The position numbers were made by a program, and so were the translations under genes. Below the pieces are notes generated by a model. The model ran no database searches, was not told where the DNA came from, and worked only from the letters and a program-made list of their open reading frames with translations. Shown one piece after another: positions 1-10,265 of a stretch of DNA of 64,000 bases (its first letter is position 1; each line of letters starts with the position of its first letter). The DNA is taken from contig CAZAFL010000018.1 in assembly GCA_964484465.1 (NCBI GenBank), positions 1-64,000 on the forward strand. The letters are read 5' to 3'. This stretch comes from CAZAFL01 sp964484465. GTDB lineage: Bacteria > Bacteroidota > Ignavibacteria > UBA10030 > SZUA-254.

Positions 1-2511
1 TATGTTCTGGCAGCGAATCTCTTAGGTGCACGACCTGAGCCAATCCCAACCAGAGGCATCGTCCAACCAAAATCATTCGCAGACCTCAAACAGCATGGTC
101 TAGACAAAATAGGTGATACCTTTGTTGATCTGGAAGGTTTGTTTCCATTGAATCTTGCCCCAAACGCCCCCCCGGCAATTAATGGCGTGAAACAGTCTCT
201 ATTTGGAATCGGCCAATCACTCTATTTCTGCGTTCCTCCTAATGAAAAGATGCTCGGCTATTGGGATATTGTAAGCGATCGACTCTTTAAGATTCGCCAT
301 TGCATGGATATCGAGGGAGTCGTCCGGCCACTTGCATTATTCGACCCTCCAATCGACCCGGGTATGCTTGTTAAAGCTGCGGCAGCGGGTATCGATATAG
401 CAAGTATTGTTAACGGTCTAAACCTCCCGACTGGCCCTGTTCGATCTCTCACGATGATCCAAAAAACACTGGAATTGTGCAGCGAGGTTCGCAGCCTTGG
501 CAGTGCTCTTCTCTCTGCTGTAGAGAAAGGCGATAGCGAACACCTTGCTCTGGTTCGGCAACGACATGAAATTCAAATTCAGCAGATGACTCAAGATGTG
601 AGATTCTTGCAATGGAAATCAGCCAGGGAATCAACAAAATCACTTCTCACGAACCGTGCTACTGCTCTGGAACGGTTACACTACTATCAGCGGCTCTTGG
701 GTCTTCCTGCAGATGCTAACGCTCCTGATTCTTTGGCACTTGCCGATGTCGAGCTTACTGAAGATAACTTCGATGATGCATATGCTTCACTCGTCGGTCA
801 GTATGATAAAGCAATTCGGTTACAGACCTATCCTCCATTGAAGTTGGCAGGACAATCTTCCCCCTCGAATCAGTCGGGTGCAAGTGGTGCCGGTCAGCTC
901 TTATTGAATACAAACGAAAATGCTGACCTCAATCAGCATGGACCGGAGGCGCGTAATTTTCGGCTTGCAGGTATGGCAGGTGAAACTATAGCGGGCGGAT
1001 TGTCTTTGATACCGGACGTTGGTGTCGATTTTCATTGGTGGGGATTAGGTGGCCATGCAATAGTGTTCGGAGGTACTCTCCTGGCAAATTCAATGCGGTT
1101 CAGCTCATCGATATTAAATATCCATGCTACCGATGAGGAAGGACAGGGAGCACAGGCATCGAAGACTGCTGGCTTTCAACGCCGTGCAGATGAATGGATG
1201 CTGCAATATAATCTTGCCGCACACGAAGTGATGCAAATCGGCAGGCAAATACTCACATCCATGATTGCCGAGCAAGTCGCGCACCATGAATATCTTAACG
1301 TTCAACAACAGATAGCAAACGCGCAAGAAGTGGACCAGTTCCTCCATGACAAATTCTCGAATGAGGAACTCTACCTTTGGATGCAGGGTGAGATCTCTCG
1401 GCTATACTACCAATATTATCGATTTGCATTCGATATGGCGCGTAAAACAGAGACGACCGTGAAACAGGAATTGATGCGCCCTGAGATTGATAACCAGGAT
1501 TTTATCAAATTCAATTATTGGGACGGAGGGCGTAAAGGCCTCTTGTCTGGAGAAGCCCTCCATCTGGACGTCAAACGCATGGAGATGGCATATTTTGATA
1601 ACAACAAACGCGAATTTGAGCTGACAAAACATGTCTCGTTACGACAATTAGATCCTTTGGCTCTCCTGGCATTAAAAAACACCGGGACGTGTCAGGTTGT
1701 AATTCCCGAGTGGCTTTACGATATGGATTGTCCCGGGCACTATTTGCGTCGGATTAAGAATGTGTCAGTTTCTATCCCATGTGTCGCAGGCCCGTTCACG
1801 GGCGTCAATTGTACTCTTACGTTATTGAAGAGTAGTCTCCGTAAGTCCCCCATAGCAGGTGACGATTACGCGCGTCAAGGCTCGGAGGATGACCGCTTTG
1901 TGGATTATGTTGGCGCAATACAATCCATCGTTACAAGCTCAGGTCAGAACGACAGCGGCCTGTTTGAAACAAATTTGCATGATGAACGATTCCTCCCGTT
2001 TGAGGGTTCAGGTGCAATTAGTCTGTGGAAAATAGACCTGCCAACTGACTATCAGGCGTTCGATTATGCAACGATTTCAGATGTCATAATCCATGTGCGT
2101 TATACTTCTCGCCCGGGCGTTGAGCGCGGAAAAGTGAAAGCAGCCTTGGATGACCTGTTTCCTGAATCAGACCTGAAAATGCTCTTTAGTCTTCGCCATG
2201 ATTTTCCAACAGAGTGGACAGCATTTGTCAGGGACACGTCGGCCAACCCGGTGTTCAAAGCCACGATCCTCAGGGATTTCTTTCCCTACTTTGCACAGGG
2301 CAAAGAGATTGATGTAGTCCAACTTGAACTTTATGGGAAGAATGTAACACGTTGGGCCCCCACGACTCCCTCACCGACGAGAACTGCCCCGCTGACCATT
2401 ACAGATGTCAACCCAGAGCTGGTTATCACTGCGGCTGCAGACAACAATCTTACACAAACTGCCGACGCCGAGGTGTTCCTTGTAATACATTATTCCTTGT
2501 CAGCATCATGA
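1..2511 (+). CDS. Tc toxin subunit A-like protein, C-terminal part (5' end outside window)
   Basis: The reading frame is open from base 1, so the gene begins upstream; 836 residues are visible. TcA proteins form the pentameric translocation channel of Tc (ABC) toxins and bind TcB-TcC. Near bases 259-390 is the family's conserved stretch 'YWDIVSDRLFKIRHCMDIEG' followed by a PPIDPG..AAAAG motif, then a long helical, coiled-coil-prone region (about 460-720) expected for the pore stalk. From about 1540 to 1850 is the TcB-binding-domain signature, with LDVKRMEMAYFDNN, ELTKHVSLRQLDP and PGHYLRRIKNVSVSIPC. Full TcA proteins exceed 2000 residues. No TcB/TcC (RHS) gene follows in this window; downstream are hydrolases and giant unknown proteins. 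Family assignment is firm from motifs; function as a toxin here is inferred. Confidence 0.88.
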   Translation, partial: YVLAANLLGARPEPIPTRGIVQPKSFADLKQHGLDKIGDTFVDLEGLFPLNLAPNAPPAINGVKQSLFGIGQSLYFCVPPNEKMLGYWDIVSDRLFKIRHCMDIEGVVRPLALFDPPIDPGMLVKAAAAGIDIASIVNGLNLPTGPVRSLTMIQKTLELCSEVRSLGSALLSAVEKGDSEHLALVRQRHEIQIQQMTQDVRFLQWKSARESTKSLLTNRATALERLHYYQRLLGLPADANAPDSLALADVELTEDNFDDAYASLVGQYDKAIRLQTYPPLKLAGQSSPSNQSGASGAGQLLLNTNENADLNQHGPEARNFRLAGMAGETIAGGLSLIPDVGVDFHWWGLGGHAIVFGGTLLANSMRFSSSILNIHATDEEGQGAQASKTAGFQRRADEWMLQYNLAAHEVMQIGRQILTSMIAEQVAHHEYLNVQQQIANAQEVDQFLHDKFSNEELYLWMQGEISRLYYQYYRFAFDMARKTETTVKQELMRPEIDNQDFIKFNYWDGGRKGLLSGEALHLDVKRMEMAYFDNNKREFELTKHVSLRQLDPLALLALKNTGTCQVVIPEWLYDMDCPGHYLRRIKNVSVSIPCVAGPFTGVNCTLTLLKSSLRKSPIAGDDYARQGSEDDRFVDYVGAIQSIVTSSGQNDSGLFETNLHDERFLPFEGSGAISLWKIDLPTDYQAFDYATISDVIIHVRYTSRPGVERGKVKAALDDLFPESDLKMLFSLRHDFPTEWTAFVRDTSANPVFKATILRDFFPYFAQGKEIDVVQLELYGKNVTRWAPTTPSPTRTAPLTITDVNPELVITAAADNNLTQTADAEVFLVIHYSLSAS

Positions 2512-2594
2512 CTGCATGCATTCAGCGTGTTCTACCATTAGTGAAAACTTATAACAGTGTTGTACTGTAATTCTCAAATCATTTGGAGACTCCT

Positions 2595-3626
2595 ATGATT
2601 GACCTTCTCGATATCTTTATAGCCACAGCCGCAGTTATTTTGGGCCTCAGTTTGGTCGTTCAGGCAATTCAGCAAATTCTGAAACAGGCTCTTGACCTAA
2701 AATCAACATACATGAAGAGCGAGCTCCTTGCTCTTTTTGACAATCCCAAAGCCCGTTCGAATCTCATTAATAACTTCCTTCCTGTGAGCATGTTGATGAA
2801 GGGAAGTGACCCCTCGGCAATGGACATTGTCCAAAAGATGGAGGACCGATTGCGGAGCTTTGGTTTTAAGGACTTACACTTGCTGGAGAATGTTAGCACC
2901 GATAAGGTGATTGAAATGCTCACTCATCTGGAGTTACCACAGGACCGTTTATCAAAAGCGATCCATCAGGTGGAACAATGGTTTGATGTCAGCAAGCAGG
3001 CTTTTCAGGAACATTATGAACGGCGCATGAAATATTGGTCGTTTCTGCTGAGCGCGGTAGTCGTTGTTCTTCTGAATGCAAACGTTATTGGTGTATTCAC
3101 AGAGTTTAAATCGAACAAGCCCATTCGAGATGCAGTCGTTGCCTCTGCTCCCCAGTTAATGCAGCTTGCGCAAAGAGAATCGACTGCCGTTGCCGTAGCG
3201 CCAACTCAGAGCACTGCTGATTCAACACGCCTTGCCATCATGAAGCAACATGCTGCTGCCATTCAATCGATTGTCGACGAAAAATCATTCTCCATTTGCC
3301 GCTGGAACACTTCATCGGGCGACGCGATACGAATCCCATCGCCACTGTGGCGTTTCTCGGGTGAAAACTCTTTGCAGACAACTATTAGCGATTTTATCAA
3401 TGCATCGAAAAAAAATATGCTTGGTTGGTTGGGAATGACCCTCCTTGTGAGCCTTGGTGCTCCTTTTTGGTATGATTTTCTCAAGACTTTGATGGGGATT
3501 AAAGACTCGTTCAAGTCATCCAGCCAGAGTGAAACGCAGAACTCGTCAGCACAACCTATCGCCTCAGGTGCTTTGCCTTCAGGAGGCGGCACCGGCGCTG
3601 CTGGCAACAGTCCTGCATTCGGATAA
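2595..3626 (+). CDS. membrane protein of unknown function, three predicted TM segments
   Basis: 343 residues, not recognised. The ATG at 2595 is chosen because GGAG (2585-2588) lies at good spacing; an in-frame TTG at 2583 overlaps that site. Hydrophobic segments lie near residues 5-27 (IFIATAAVILGLSLVVQ), 146-168 (FLLSAVVVVLLNANVIGVF) and 275-297 (LGWLGMTLLVSLGAPFWYDF). Between the first two is a charged helical region with a QVEQWFDVSK..FQEHYERRMKYW segment. The tail after residue 300 is low-complexity Ser/Gly/Ala. It starts 83 bases after the TcA-like gene on the same strand and precedes the amidase by 14 bases, so it is probably cotranscribed. A holin- or anchor-like role would be speculation. 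Confidence 0.75.
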   Translation: MIDLLDIFIATAAVILGLSLVVQAIQQILKQALDLKSTYMKSELLALFDNPKARSNLINNFLPVSMLMKGSDPSAMDIVQKMEDRLRSFGFKDLHLLENVSTDKVIEMLTHLELPQDRLSKAIHQVEQWFDVSKQAFQEHYERRMKYWSFLLSAVVVVLLNANVIGVFTEFKSNKPIRDAVVASAPQLMQLAQRESTAVAVAPTQSTADSTRLAIMKQHAAAIQSIVDEKSFSICRWNTSSGDAIRIPSPLWRFSGENSLQTTISDFINASKKNMLGWLGMTLLVSLGAPFWYDFLKTLMGIKDSFKSSSQSETQNSSAQPIASGALPSGGGTGAAGNSPAFG

Positions 3627-3640
3627 AAGGGAGATCGCTC

Positions 3641-4453
3641 ATGCCATTGGACCAGAAATACCCAATAATCCAACAATTTCTCACAACCCCGTCAAGTCGC
3701 CGGTCTGGGGATCTTCTCACGAAAAATCCGATATTCGTCGTGGCACATGATACTGGTAATCCGGGTTCAACAGCATTGCAAAATGTGCGCTACTACCAGA
3801 ATTCCTGTAACGACGCTCATGCCTCAGCACACCTGTTCGTCGATGACCAACAGATTATTGAGTGTATTCCGGCTCTGACGACTGATGCTCCGGAAAAAGC
3901 TTGGCACGTGATTTATAATGTCGACTCAGATGACAAATTGTTCGGTGCCAATGCCAACGACGCTGCGATTGGCATAGAATACTGTTACGGAGGGACGATT
4001 AACGCCGATGAAGCATACGTGAGGTATGTCTGGACAATCGCCTATACATGTGCGAAGTTTGACATCGACCCGAATACTCACGTCATTGGCCATCATTTCT
4101 TGGACCCCCTCAGGAAAACAGACCCCGTGACAGGACTCCTACAAAGCCGGCGATCATACGAACAATTGCTCCAGGATGTTGTTGCGGAACACCGGGAGAT
4201 TATTGGGGCACCGAAGGAAGTAGACCAGAATTTCTTTGACGAAACCGGCCAGGTGACCGTGGCTGTCCGTTTAAACATCCGCTCCGGCCTGCCTTGCACC
4301 AAATCGCCAGTGGTGAAAACAGCCAACCCCGCAGATGTATTGGATTACATTGGTTGGCAATTGAATGGTGAAAATGTCAATGGAAATCCCAGATGGTTCA
4401 AAACAGCCGACGGCAACTGGTTCTGGAGTGGTGGGGTACTGCCGGCCAAGTAA
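3641..4453 (+). CDS. N-acetylmuramoyl-L-alanine amidase (Amidase_2) with C-terminal SH3-like domain
   Basis: 270 residues. The N-terminal two thirds match the zinc-dependent Amidase_2/PGRP fold: VVAHDTG (His36 as first metal ligand), HASAHLFVDD, the IGIEYCYGG strand and HVIGHHFLDPLRKTDP supplying the later His and Asp. It would cleave the bond between MurNAc and L-Ala in peptidoglycan. Residues about 200-270 (AVRLNIRSGLPCTKSP to NWFWSGG) look like a bacterial SH3 domain, often a wall-binding module. No signal peptide is evident, so export would depend on lysis, a holin-like partner or a contractile/toxin device. GGGAG lies upstream of the ATG. It sits between the three-TM protein and the phospholipase. 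Confidence 0.88.
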   Translation: MPLDQKYPIIQQFLTTPSSRRSGDLLTKNPIFVVAHDTGNPGSTALQNVRYYQNSCNDAHASAHLFVDDQQIIECIPALTTDAPEKAWHVIYNVDSDDKLFGANANDAAIGIEYCYGGTINADEAYVRYVWTIAYTCAKFDIDPNTHVIGHHFLDPLRKTDPVTGLLQSRRSYEQLLQDVVAEHREIIGAPKEVDQNFFDETGQVTVAVRLNIRSGLPCTKSPVVKTANPADVLDYIGWQLNGENVNGNPRWFKTADGNWFWSGGVLPAK

Positions 4454-4488
4454 ATTCAGCGAGCCTAGCTTAACCGAATCTCTCTATT

Positions 4489-7400
4489 ATGCCTGACCAA
4501 ACAAAAGATATTGCAAAAGACTTTTCCACTGTATTCTCTTCGGAACTTACCCATGTTCTCAAGAGAAGAGCAGCGCGCCAAAAGTTGACGATTGAAACTA
4601 TACCTTCCGAGACGGATTCTGAAAAGAGTGAGTCTAAACCAGATTCCGTCTATCAAAAGGCGCATAAAGCAGGACTCTTTGGTATTGCTCTCTCTGGTGG
4701 CGGCATTCGAAGTGCTACATTTAATCTTGGGGTTTTGCAGGCACTCGCGCAACTTGGTGTGCTCCAGCGTGCAGATTATCTTTCAACTGTGTCTGGCGGG
4801 GGGTATATCGGTAGCTGGCTGCAAAGCTGGATCAAACGGCGGGGAAATGCTCAAACAGTGTACGAGACTCTTGGCCGGAAAAATCACAAAGAACCAGTGT
4901 ATCATGAGCCGCACGAAGTTAGGTTCTTGCGCGATTATAGTAATTATCTCACCCCACGAAAGGGGATTTTTGGTGCTGATACATGGACCGTAGCATCAAT
5001 GTATTTACGGAACCTATTCCTTAATCTTCTCATACTTGTCTGCGCCCTTGTGATGGTGCTTCTACTTCCTCATTTGATTTCGAAGCTTCATGATTACCAG
5101 ACGCTTGAGAATGGAGGAGTGTCGTTGATCATTGGGCTTTCTGCTATTCTGTGTTCTATAATTATGACCATCAGTAATCTTGAAGGCCTTTCGGAAGTTC
5201 AGGCTAACCCTAAAACCCAAAAGAAACTGAAATTTACAACGCCTCTCTTTGTCATCGTCAGTATCATTATCCCTGTGTTCGTCGGGGCTTACTTTCTGAA
5301 TCGTTATTTGTTAGCTGTGGCAAAGGGCTGGTCTTGGCCTGCCTGGCTTGATTTCTTTCTTAAAGAACTGCCTCTTCCACCGGCGTGGATATCTGTCTTC
5401 GCTGGCAGTGGGGTATATTTTCTCCTGTGGTGTCTCGGTATATTCTTTGGCAATTACTGCCGTGGATATATAAAGGCGGCCCGGGTTCAAGCTGCGCAGA
5501 AGTTAAAATTGTGGACTTCGCTCTCATCCGGCATAGCAACATTCAAGTCGAATTCTCATGAGAGGCTTCAAGATGCATTGAAGAATCTGCGCCGGGAAAA
5601 GATCAAGCCTATTCTGTCGTTCTCCCTTATTGCAGGTGCTGTAGGCGGACTCTTTTTTTGGCTTGTTCTCCAGTGGCATATTCCACCACCGAAATATCTG
5701 ATCGCTGACAACGGCGCACCTCCAATTGCCGGCGTCCTCCTTATTATTGGGATCTTTATTGCAGTTGCTACACTGCATATAGGGCTTGTCGGAAGAGGGT
5801 TCTCTGAAGAGGCTCGCGAGTGGTGGGGGAGGCTCGGCGCCTACGTGGGGGTTATCACTCTCTGGCTTGTTGCCCTCTTTGTGATTACTCTAAACGATTC
5901 TGATATCATCAACGGTCTGTTTGATGTTGGGGGATCCTTATTGAAGAACAAATCAGAAAACTCTGACCACCTTTTTGGTTGGCCCAAAGTTGTTAGTATT
6001 GTTCTTTGGGCACTCATTACAATAGGCGGGGTCGTCGCGGGGAAAAGTTCCAATACTAACAATCGTACCGATTCCCCTTGGATAAGTGTGCTGACTAAAA
6101 TATCACCATTCGTCTTCGTCCTTGGGTTGTTGCTTGCCCTCTCGTGGGTTGCACAAAGGGTGATGGAGATTCAGATTCCTTTCACAGATAGTGAAACTGT
6201 TAGCAATTCATTCATTTCTCTCTCTGTCGCCATTGCTGTCTTGGGCTTTATCGCTGTCTACCTATCACGACGAATAGGTGTAAACGAGTTTTCCATGCAT
6301 TCCCTCTATCGTAATCGATTGGTCCGGTGCTACCTTGGGGCAGTCAACAACGACCGTAAACCACACCCGTTCACCGGCTTCGACCCCACTGACGATGCGT
6401 ATACTTTGGACTCGTTGACCAATTCCCAGTCTCCATATCCTATAATCAACGCCACCTTAAACCTCGTCCATGGTAATAAGCTGGGATGGCAGGACCGGAA
6501 GGCTGCTTCATTCACATTTACGCCACATTTTTCGGGTTACGAATATCAAAGTGTTGATGATAGCAATGGTGATGCCAAGAAAAAACTTTCACTCAAAGGT
6601 TACCGACCAACACGCTGGTATGGTCCTCGTTTGACGCTCGGAAATGCCTTTGCTGTCTCTGGTGCTGCAGCCAGCCCCAATATGGGATACCACTCCTCAC
6701 CGGCATTGTCCTTTCTCATGACCGTATTTAACGTTCGGCTTGGTTGTTGGATAGGAAATCCTCGACGTGACATCAAGAAAATGCACCATCGCATGGGCCC
6801 CTCGATTGGTCTGTTCTATCTATTCAGTGAATTGTTAGGCAATACTAATGACGTCCGAAAATATCTCTATATCTCAGATGGGGGCCACTTCGAAAACCTC
6901 GGCCTCTATGAGCTTGTGCGAAGGCGGTGCCGCTACATCATCGTCTCAGACGCAGGTGCAGACCCTTCACATACATTTGGCGATTTGGGAAATGCCATCG
7001 AGAAATGCCGAACGGATTTCGGTATTGATATCTCAATCGATGTGAATCCAATCAGATTCCAGGCACCTGAAGGCAAAAGCCAATGGCACTGCGCTGTTGG
7101 GAAAATCCACTATAATAGAGTGGATGAAAATGCCCCTGAAGGGATTATTGTCTACATAAAACCTTCTCTTACCGGCGATGAACCGACAGATATCCAGCGC
7201 TATGCATCGAAGAACAAAGGGTTCCCGCATCAGTCGACAGCAGACCAATGGTTCGATGAATCCCAATTCGAAAGCTACAGAATGTTGGGTGAACACATTG
7301 TTCAATCTGTCTTCCAGTCCGCCGGTGACCATAATGCAACTTTGGAAAGGGACGTACTGTTCGACCGGTTAAGAAAGCATTGGTATCCTCCGACCATTGT

Positions 7401-8289
7401 TTCAACCCAGCTATTCACGAAACATACTGCAACATTTGCAAAAATACTGGAAATGGTGAGGAATGATTCACGTCTGGAATTTTTGGACCAGCAAATGTAT
7501 CCCGAATGGCGCCTGTTCCAGCAAAGGGGGAAAAGTAGTTCAAAAGATGTGCACACGACGCCACTCTGGCTTCCGAAAAGCCCCGACCAGCTCAGAGCCG
7601 GTTTTTATATTTGTAATGAGATGATTCAACTTATGGAGGATGCACACCTCGACTTGCACCTGGAAGAAGATTTCGACCATCCGGACAACCGTGGCTGGAT
7701 TAATCTGTTCAAACATTGGTCCTGGTCTGGCATGTTTCGCGTGACGTGGGCTATGTGTGCCGGGACCTATGGTGCACGATTTCAAACCTTCTGTAAGGAT
7801 TATCTTGACCTCGACACGGGTACCATACATATCCATCAGCCATGCCGACTTCCTCCTAATGTAGATGATGGCGCTGAATTACTCGGAGCTGAGGGGGTGC
7901 TCAATTTTGTTGAGAAGGACATTATCCGGAAAATCATCCCTCAAAATTCCCTTACGGAGAATTTGTATGTCATTCCGTTTTCCCTTGTGGTGCAAAATCC
8001 TGTTGATAAAAATGAGGTGCTTGAGATGCCCTACGGATTTTGCTTAGCCCGATTTCCTCGGTCTGGGGATCAAAGAGACGGGACGCTCTTGTATTTTCGC
8101 ATCCAGGACCATCTCAGAAAAATGGGACTTGCCCACCGTACGCTCCATGAACTTACCGATACCACCAAGGATCTCTTCATCTCAAAGATTCACCTGCTTG
8201 ATGGAGGTGTTAGCGGCTTGGACGGGCAATGCGCTGGTTTGGACAGGATTCGTTTTGAATCCCTCTTTCATTCTATCCTCGAAAGATGA
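4489..8289 (+). CDS. patatin-like phospholipase with embedded multi-pass membrane region
   Basis: 1266 residues, very long for a patatin. The oxyanion-hole motif is seen at about residues 66-74 (ALSGGGIRSATF), the nucleophile elbow at about 97-104 (TVSGGGYIG; the canonical form is GxSxG), and the catalytic-Asp motif at about 797 (ISDGGHFENLGLYEL). Patatins are Ser-Asp acyl hydrolases that cut phospholipid ester bonds. Between elbow and Asp, about 600 residues contain roughly ten hydrophobic segments (for example LLILVCALVMVLLLPHL, GVLLIIGIFIAVATLHIG), so the catalytic halves flank a membrane domain. The C-terminal ~400 residues are soluble and unrecognised. The start ATG has only a weak ribosome site. 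Catalysis is inferred, not shown. Confidence 0.85.
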   Translation: MPDQTKDIAKDFSTVFSSELTHVLKRRAARQKLTIETIPSETDSEKSESKPDSVYQKAHKAGLFGIALSGGGIRSATFNLGVLQALAQLGVLQRADYLSTVSGGGYIGSWLQSWIKRRGNAQTVYETLGRKNHKEPVYHEPHEVRFLRDYSNYLTPRKGIFGADTWTVASMYLRNLFLNLLILVCALVMVLLLPHLISKLHDYQTLENGGVSLIIGLSAILCSIIMTISNLEGLSEVQANPKTQKKLKFTTPLFVIVSIIIPVFVGAYFLNRYLLAVAKGWSWPAWLDFFLKELPLPPAWISVFAGSGVYFLLWCLGIFFGNYCRGYIKAARVQAAQKLKLWTSLSSGIATFKSNSHERLQDALKNLRREKIKPILSFSLIAGAVGGLFFWLVLQWHIPPPKYLIADNGAPPIAGVLLIIGIFIAVATLHIGLVGRGFSEEAREWWGRLGAYVGVITLWLVALFVITLNDSDIINGLFDVGGSLLKNKSENSDHLFGWPKVVSIVLWALITIGGVVAGKSSNTNNRTDSPWISVLTKISPFVFVLGLLLALSWVAQRVMEIQIPFTDSETVSNSFISLSVAIAVLGFIAVYLSRRIGVNEFSMHSLYRNRLVRCYLGAVNNDRKPHPFTGFDPTDDAYTLDSLTNSQSPYPIINATLNLVHGNKLGWQDRKAASFTFTPHFSGYEYQSVDDSNGDAKKKLSLKGYRPTRWYGPRLTLGNAFAVSGAAASPNMGYHSSPALSFLMTVFNVRLGCWIGNPRRDIKKMHHRMGPSIGLFYLFSELLGNTNDVRKYLYISDGGHFENLGLYELVRRRCRYIIVSDAGADPSHTFGDLGNAIEKCRTDFGIDISIDVNPIRFQAPEGKSQWHCAVGKIHYNRVDENAPEGIIVYIKPSLTGDEPTDIQRYASKNKGFPHQSTADQWFDESQFESYRMLGEHIVQSVFQSAGDHNATLERDVLFDRLRKHWYPPTIVSTQLFTKHTATFAKILEMVRNDSRLEFLDQQMYPEWRLFQQRGKSSSKDVHTTPLWLPKSPDQLRAGFYICNEMIQLMEDAHLDLHLEEDFDHPDNRGWINLFKHWSWSGMFRVTWAMCAGTYGARFQTFCKDYLDLDTGTIHIHQPCRLPPNVDDGAELLGAEGVLNFVEKDIIRKIIPQNSLTENLYVIPFSLVVQNPVDKNEVLEMPYGFCLARFPRSGDQRDGTLLYFRIQDHLRKMGLAHRTLHELTDTTKDLFISKIHLLDGGVSGLDGQCAGLDRIRFESLFHSILER

Positions 8290-8346
8290 TGGGAAAGGTT
8301 CACAAATGCATGATACGCCAGGAACTATTTCATAAGGAGCAACAAC

Positions 8347-9915
8347 ATGATAAATTCTGTCACACATGGCATGAATTGTAACCGTCAGAAGGCTGTTTTG
8401 ATGGGTGTGCATGGAACGCTCGTTCTTGTACTTCTCATGTTCTTTCCCCGAACCATTATCGGACAGGACTTCTACCGCCCAAAGTCTTTCCTCGTTTCAC
8501 ACGATACCGACCTCGTATTGTTGGACGACAAAGACGCAGAGCTTATCTCGGTGGGATCCGTCCCCGGTGGATATTTCTCGCGCGTATCCGCGTCAGGTAT
8601 AGTGAATTATCACGCTAATATTCTGTTTGATGGTGTTGCACGCTTTCGGGCCAGAGTGAAACGCAAAGATGGCATGATTCTTCCCTATACATACGAAATT
8701 TATGTCTTGCCTGCCATCATCGAACAAATGAAAGTTAGTATCGCCATAGATGACACGCTTACAGCTGACCTGAATGTCCATGTTGCGACAACCATTTTTG
8801 AGGATGCGCAAGTCTATGGCAGACATGACAGTGACCTCACGCTAAAAAACGGCAAACAGATCCTCCAGTTCCAGCTTCCATTGCGTCCTGGAATTCCTAC
8901 GGGTGACCTCAATGACCATTTGAAATGCTCAATAGAAGTCAAGGGAGTTCGGGATGCTTCACCTTTTCGCAGCGCCACTATGGCACTTGTTGCTTCTGCA
9001 CGCTCTCCGAACGATCTTGTCCTGCTGAGAAATGCAAAGAATGATTCACCCGAAAAAAGCGTGGAGGGTATTACCTACGCATGGACCATTCCTAAGCCTG
9101 TAATCCCTGAAGTTGTTTCACACACCGAACAAATGGATGATTTTGGTCAGGGGGATACGTCCTACAGCATTTCTGTGGGAGCGAGTTTTGACCTCTTCAA
9201 TGGTGCATCGGTCGATAACGTGTACTCCAGCGTTCAGACGTTTCTGCCAAGACTCTGGAAATTCAACATTCCTTGGACCAGTGTTCCTCTCCAGGTGGGG
9301 CTCGATGCGGGCTTTGCTCAACGCAGAACGATCCAGCCTAAGCAAAATTCCGGCCGCAGAGACAGGTATTGGGATTCACAGAAGCGCGCTATCATCGCAG
9401 ATAGTATTAGTGCTGAGACAAATACAAAATGGGATAATATTTCCTTATTCTGTAATCCGACAATTTTCATCACGAAAGGTGTCTATCTGTTTAGCAATAT
9501 AGAGTTTCGCAAAGCCACCAAGAAAACGGTCACGACTTATTCGAGGGTAACAACCAGCTCTGTACCTGGCGTTCCTTCCAATGCTGCTGATACGACCCTC
9601 ATGAGAAACCCCATTTATCAGCAGGACTCGACCGGTGAGAATTCAGATGATGAAATCATTCTCGGTCCCGGTGCCTTGCTCGAATACGAAGACGGAAATA
9701 TTGATTTCTATATCGCAGCTTCGTATAATTTGCGCTATCGCGATCACCCTAGTAATTGGTTGATGGAGTTTAAGATGACTGAAAAACGCTCTCTTATTTC
9801 CGTAGGAGGGGAAGTGAGAAATATTCTCGGGGCTGATAATCAATACCTCATTTACCTTGCTAAAGAATTCCCTCTTTCATTTCTGGCCGAAATCTTCGGA
9901 GGCAGCAGGAAATGA
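8347..9915 (+). CDS. exported protein, possible outer-membrane or surface protein
   Basis: 522 residues, not recognised. AAGGAG lies 7 bases before ATG 8347. The N-terminus is basic, then hydrophobic (GTLVLVLLMFFPRTIIGQ), a likely signal peptide ending near residue 39. The central part has beta-rich segments, and the last ~270 residues show alternating polar/aromatic strands (YSISVGASFDLF, RSLISVGGEVRNI, QYLIYLAKEFPLSF) compatible with a beta-barrel or beta-sandwich. The gene follows the phospholipase after 57 bases on the same strand. It could form the outer-membrane exit or receptor component of the cluster, but that is only inference. Confidence 0.7.
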   Translation: MINSVTHGMNCNRQKAVLMGVHGTLVLVLLMFFPRTIIGQDFYRPKSFLVSHDTDLVLLDDKDAELISVGSVPGGYFSRVSASGIVNYHANILFDGVARFRARVKRKDGMILPYTYEIYVLPAIIEQMKVSIAIDDTLTADLNVHVATTIFEDAQVYGRHDSDLTLKNGKQILQFQLPLRPGIPTGDLNDHLKCSIEVKGVRDASPFRSATMALVASARSPNDLVLLRNAKNDSPEKSVEGITYAWTIPKPVIPEVVSHTEQMDDFGQGDTSYSISVGASFDLFNGASVDNVYSSVQTFLPRLWKFNIPWTSVPLQVGLDAGFAQRRTIQPKQNSGRRDRYWDSQKRAIIADSISAETNTKWDNISLFCNPTIFITKGVYLFSNIEFRKATKKTVTTYSRVTTSSVPGVPSNAADTTLMRNPIYQQDSTGENSDDEIILGPGALLEYEDGNIDFYIAASYNLRYRDHPSNWLMEFKMTEKRSLISVGGEVRNILGADNQYLIYLAKEFPLSFLAEIFGGSRK

Positions 9916-9929
9916 AGGCTTTGCTCGAA

Positions 9930-9948
9930 GTCGGGAAGCCGTCCCGAC
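9930..9948 (+). terminator. GTCGGGA/TCCCGAC hairpin after the exported-protein gene
   Basis: A 7-bp perfect stem (9930-9936 with 9942-9948) and 5-base loop lie 15 bases after the stop. No T-run follows, so intrinsic termination is doubtful; it may be a processing or 3'-stability hairpin. The rest of 9916-10265 has no gene; it holds the promoter-like site at 10068-10096. Confidence 0.35.
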
Positions 9949-10067
9949 GAACTCTGGCTCTTGGCCTATCAGCAGGATTTAAGATATACAGGGAAGATCG
10001 GAGGGTAAGGTTGGTCGGGCAGGACACTCCTTGGGCAAAATAAATAATTTTATTTTTCTAAAAATTC

Positions 10068-10096
10068 TTGACTCTTTACTGATTTCCTGTTATTTT
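10068..10096 (+). promoter_or_regulatory. sigma-70-type promoter candidate
   Basis: TTGACT (10068-10073), a 17-base spacer and TATTTT (10091-10096), preceded by an A/T-rich UP-like stretch. It would drive the small membrane-protein gene at 10266 and possibly the protease genes beyond. Confidence 0.45.
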
Positions 10097-10265
10097 ATGC
10101 CACTATCGAAAACACCACGAGAACAGATGCCGTACAATTGCTCTTGTAAGTTTAACTGGCCTTGCATTTTTTTACTGAGGGTTATTCCGTCCAAACGAAA
10201 CATGGTCTAATTGTGAATCATCTGAAGAATATTTCCAGCCATCGGCGAAACACAACAGTCTCATT

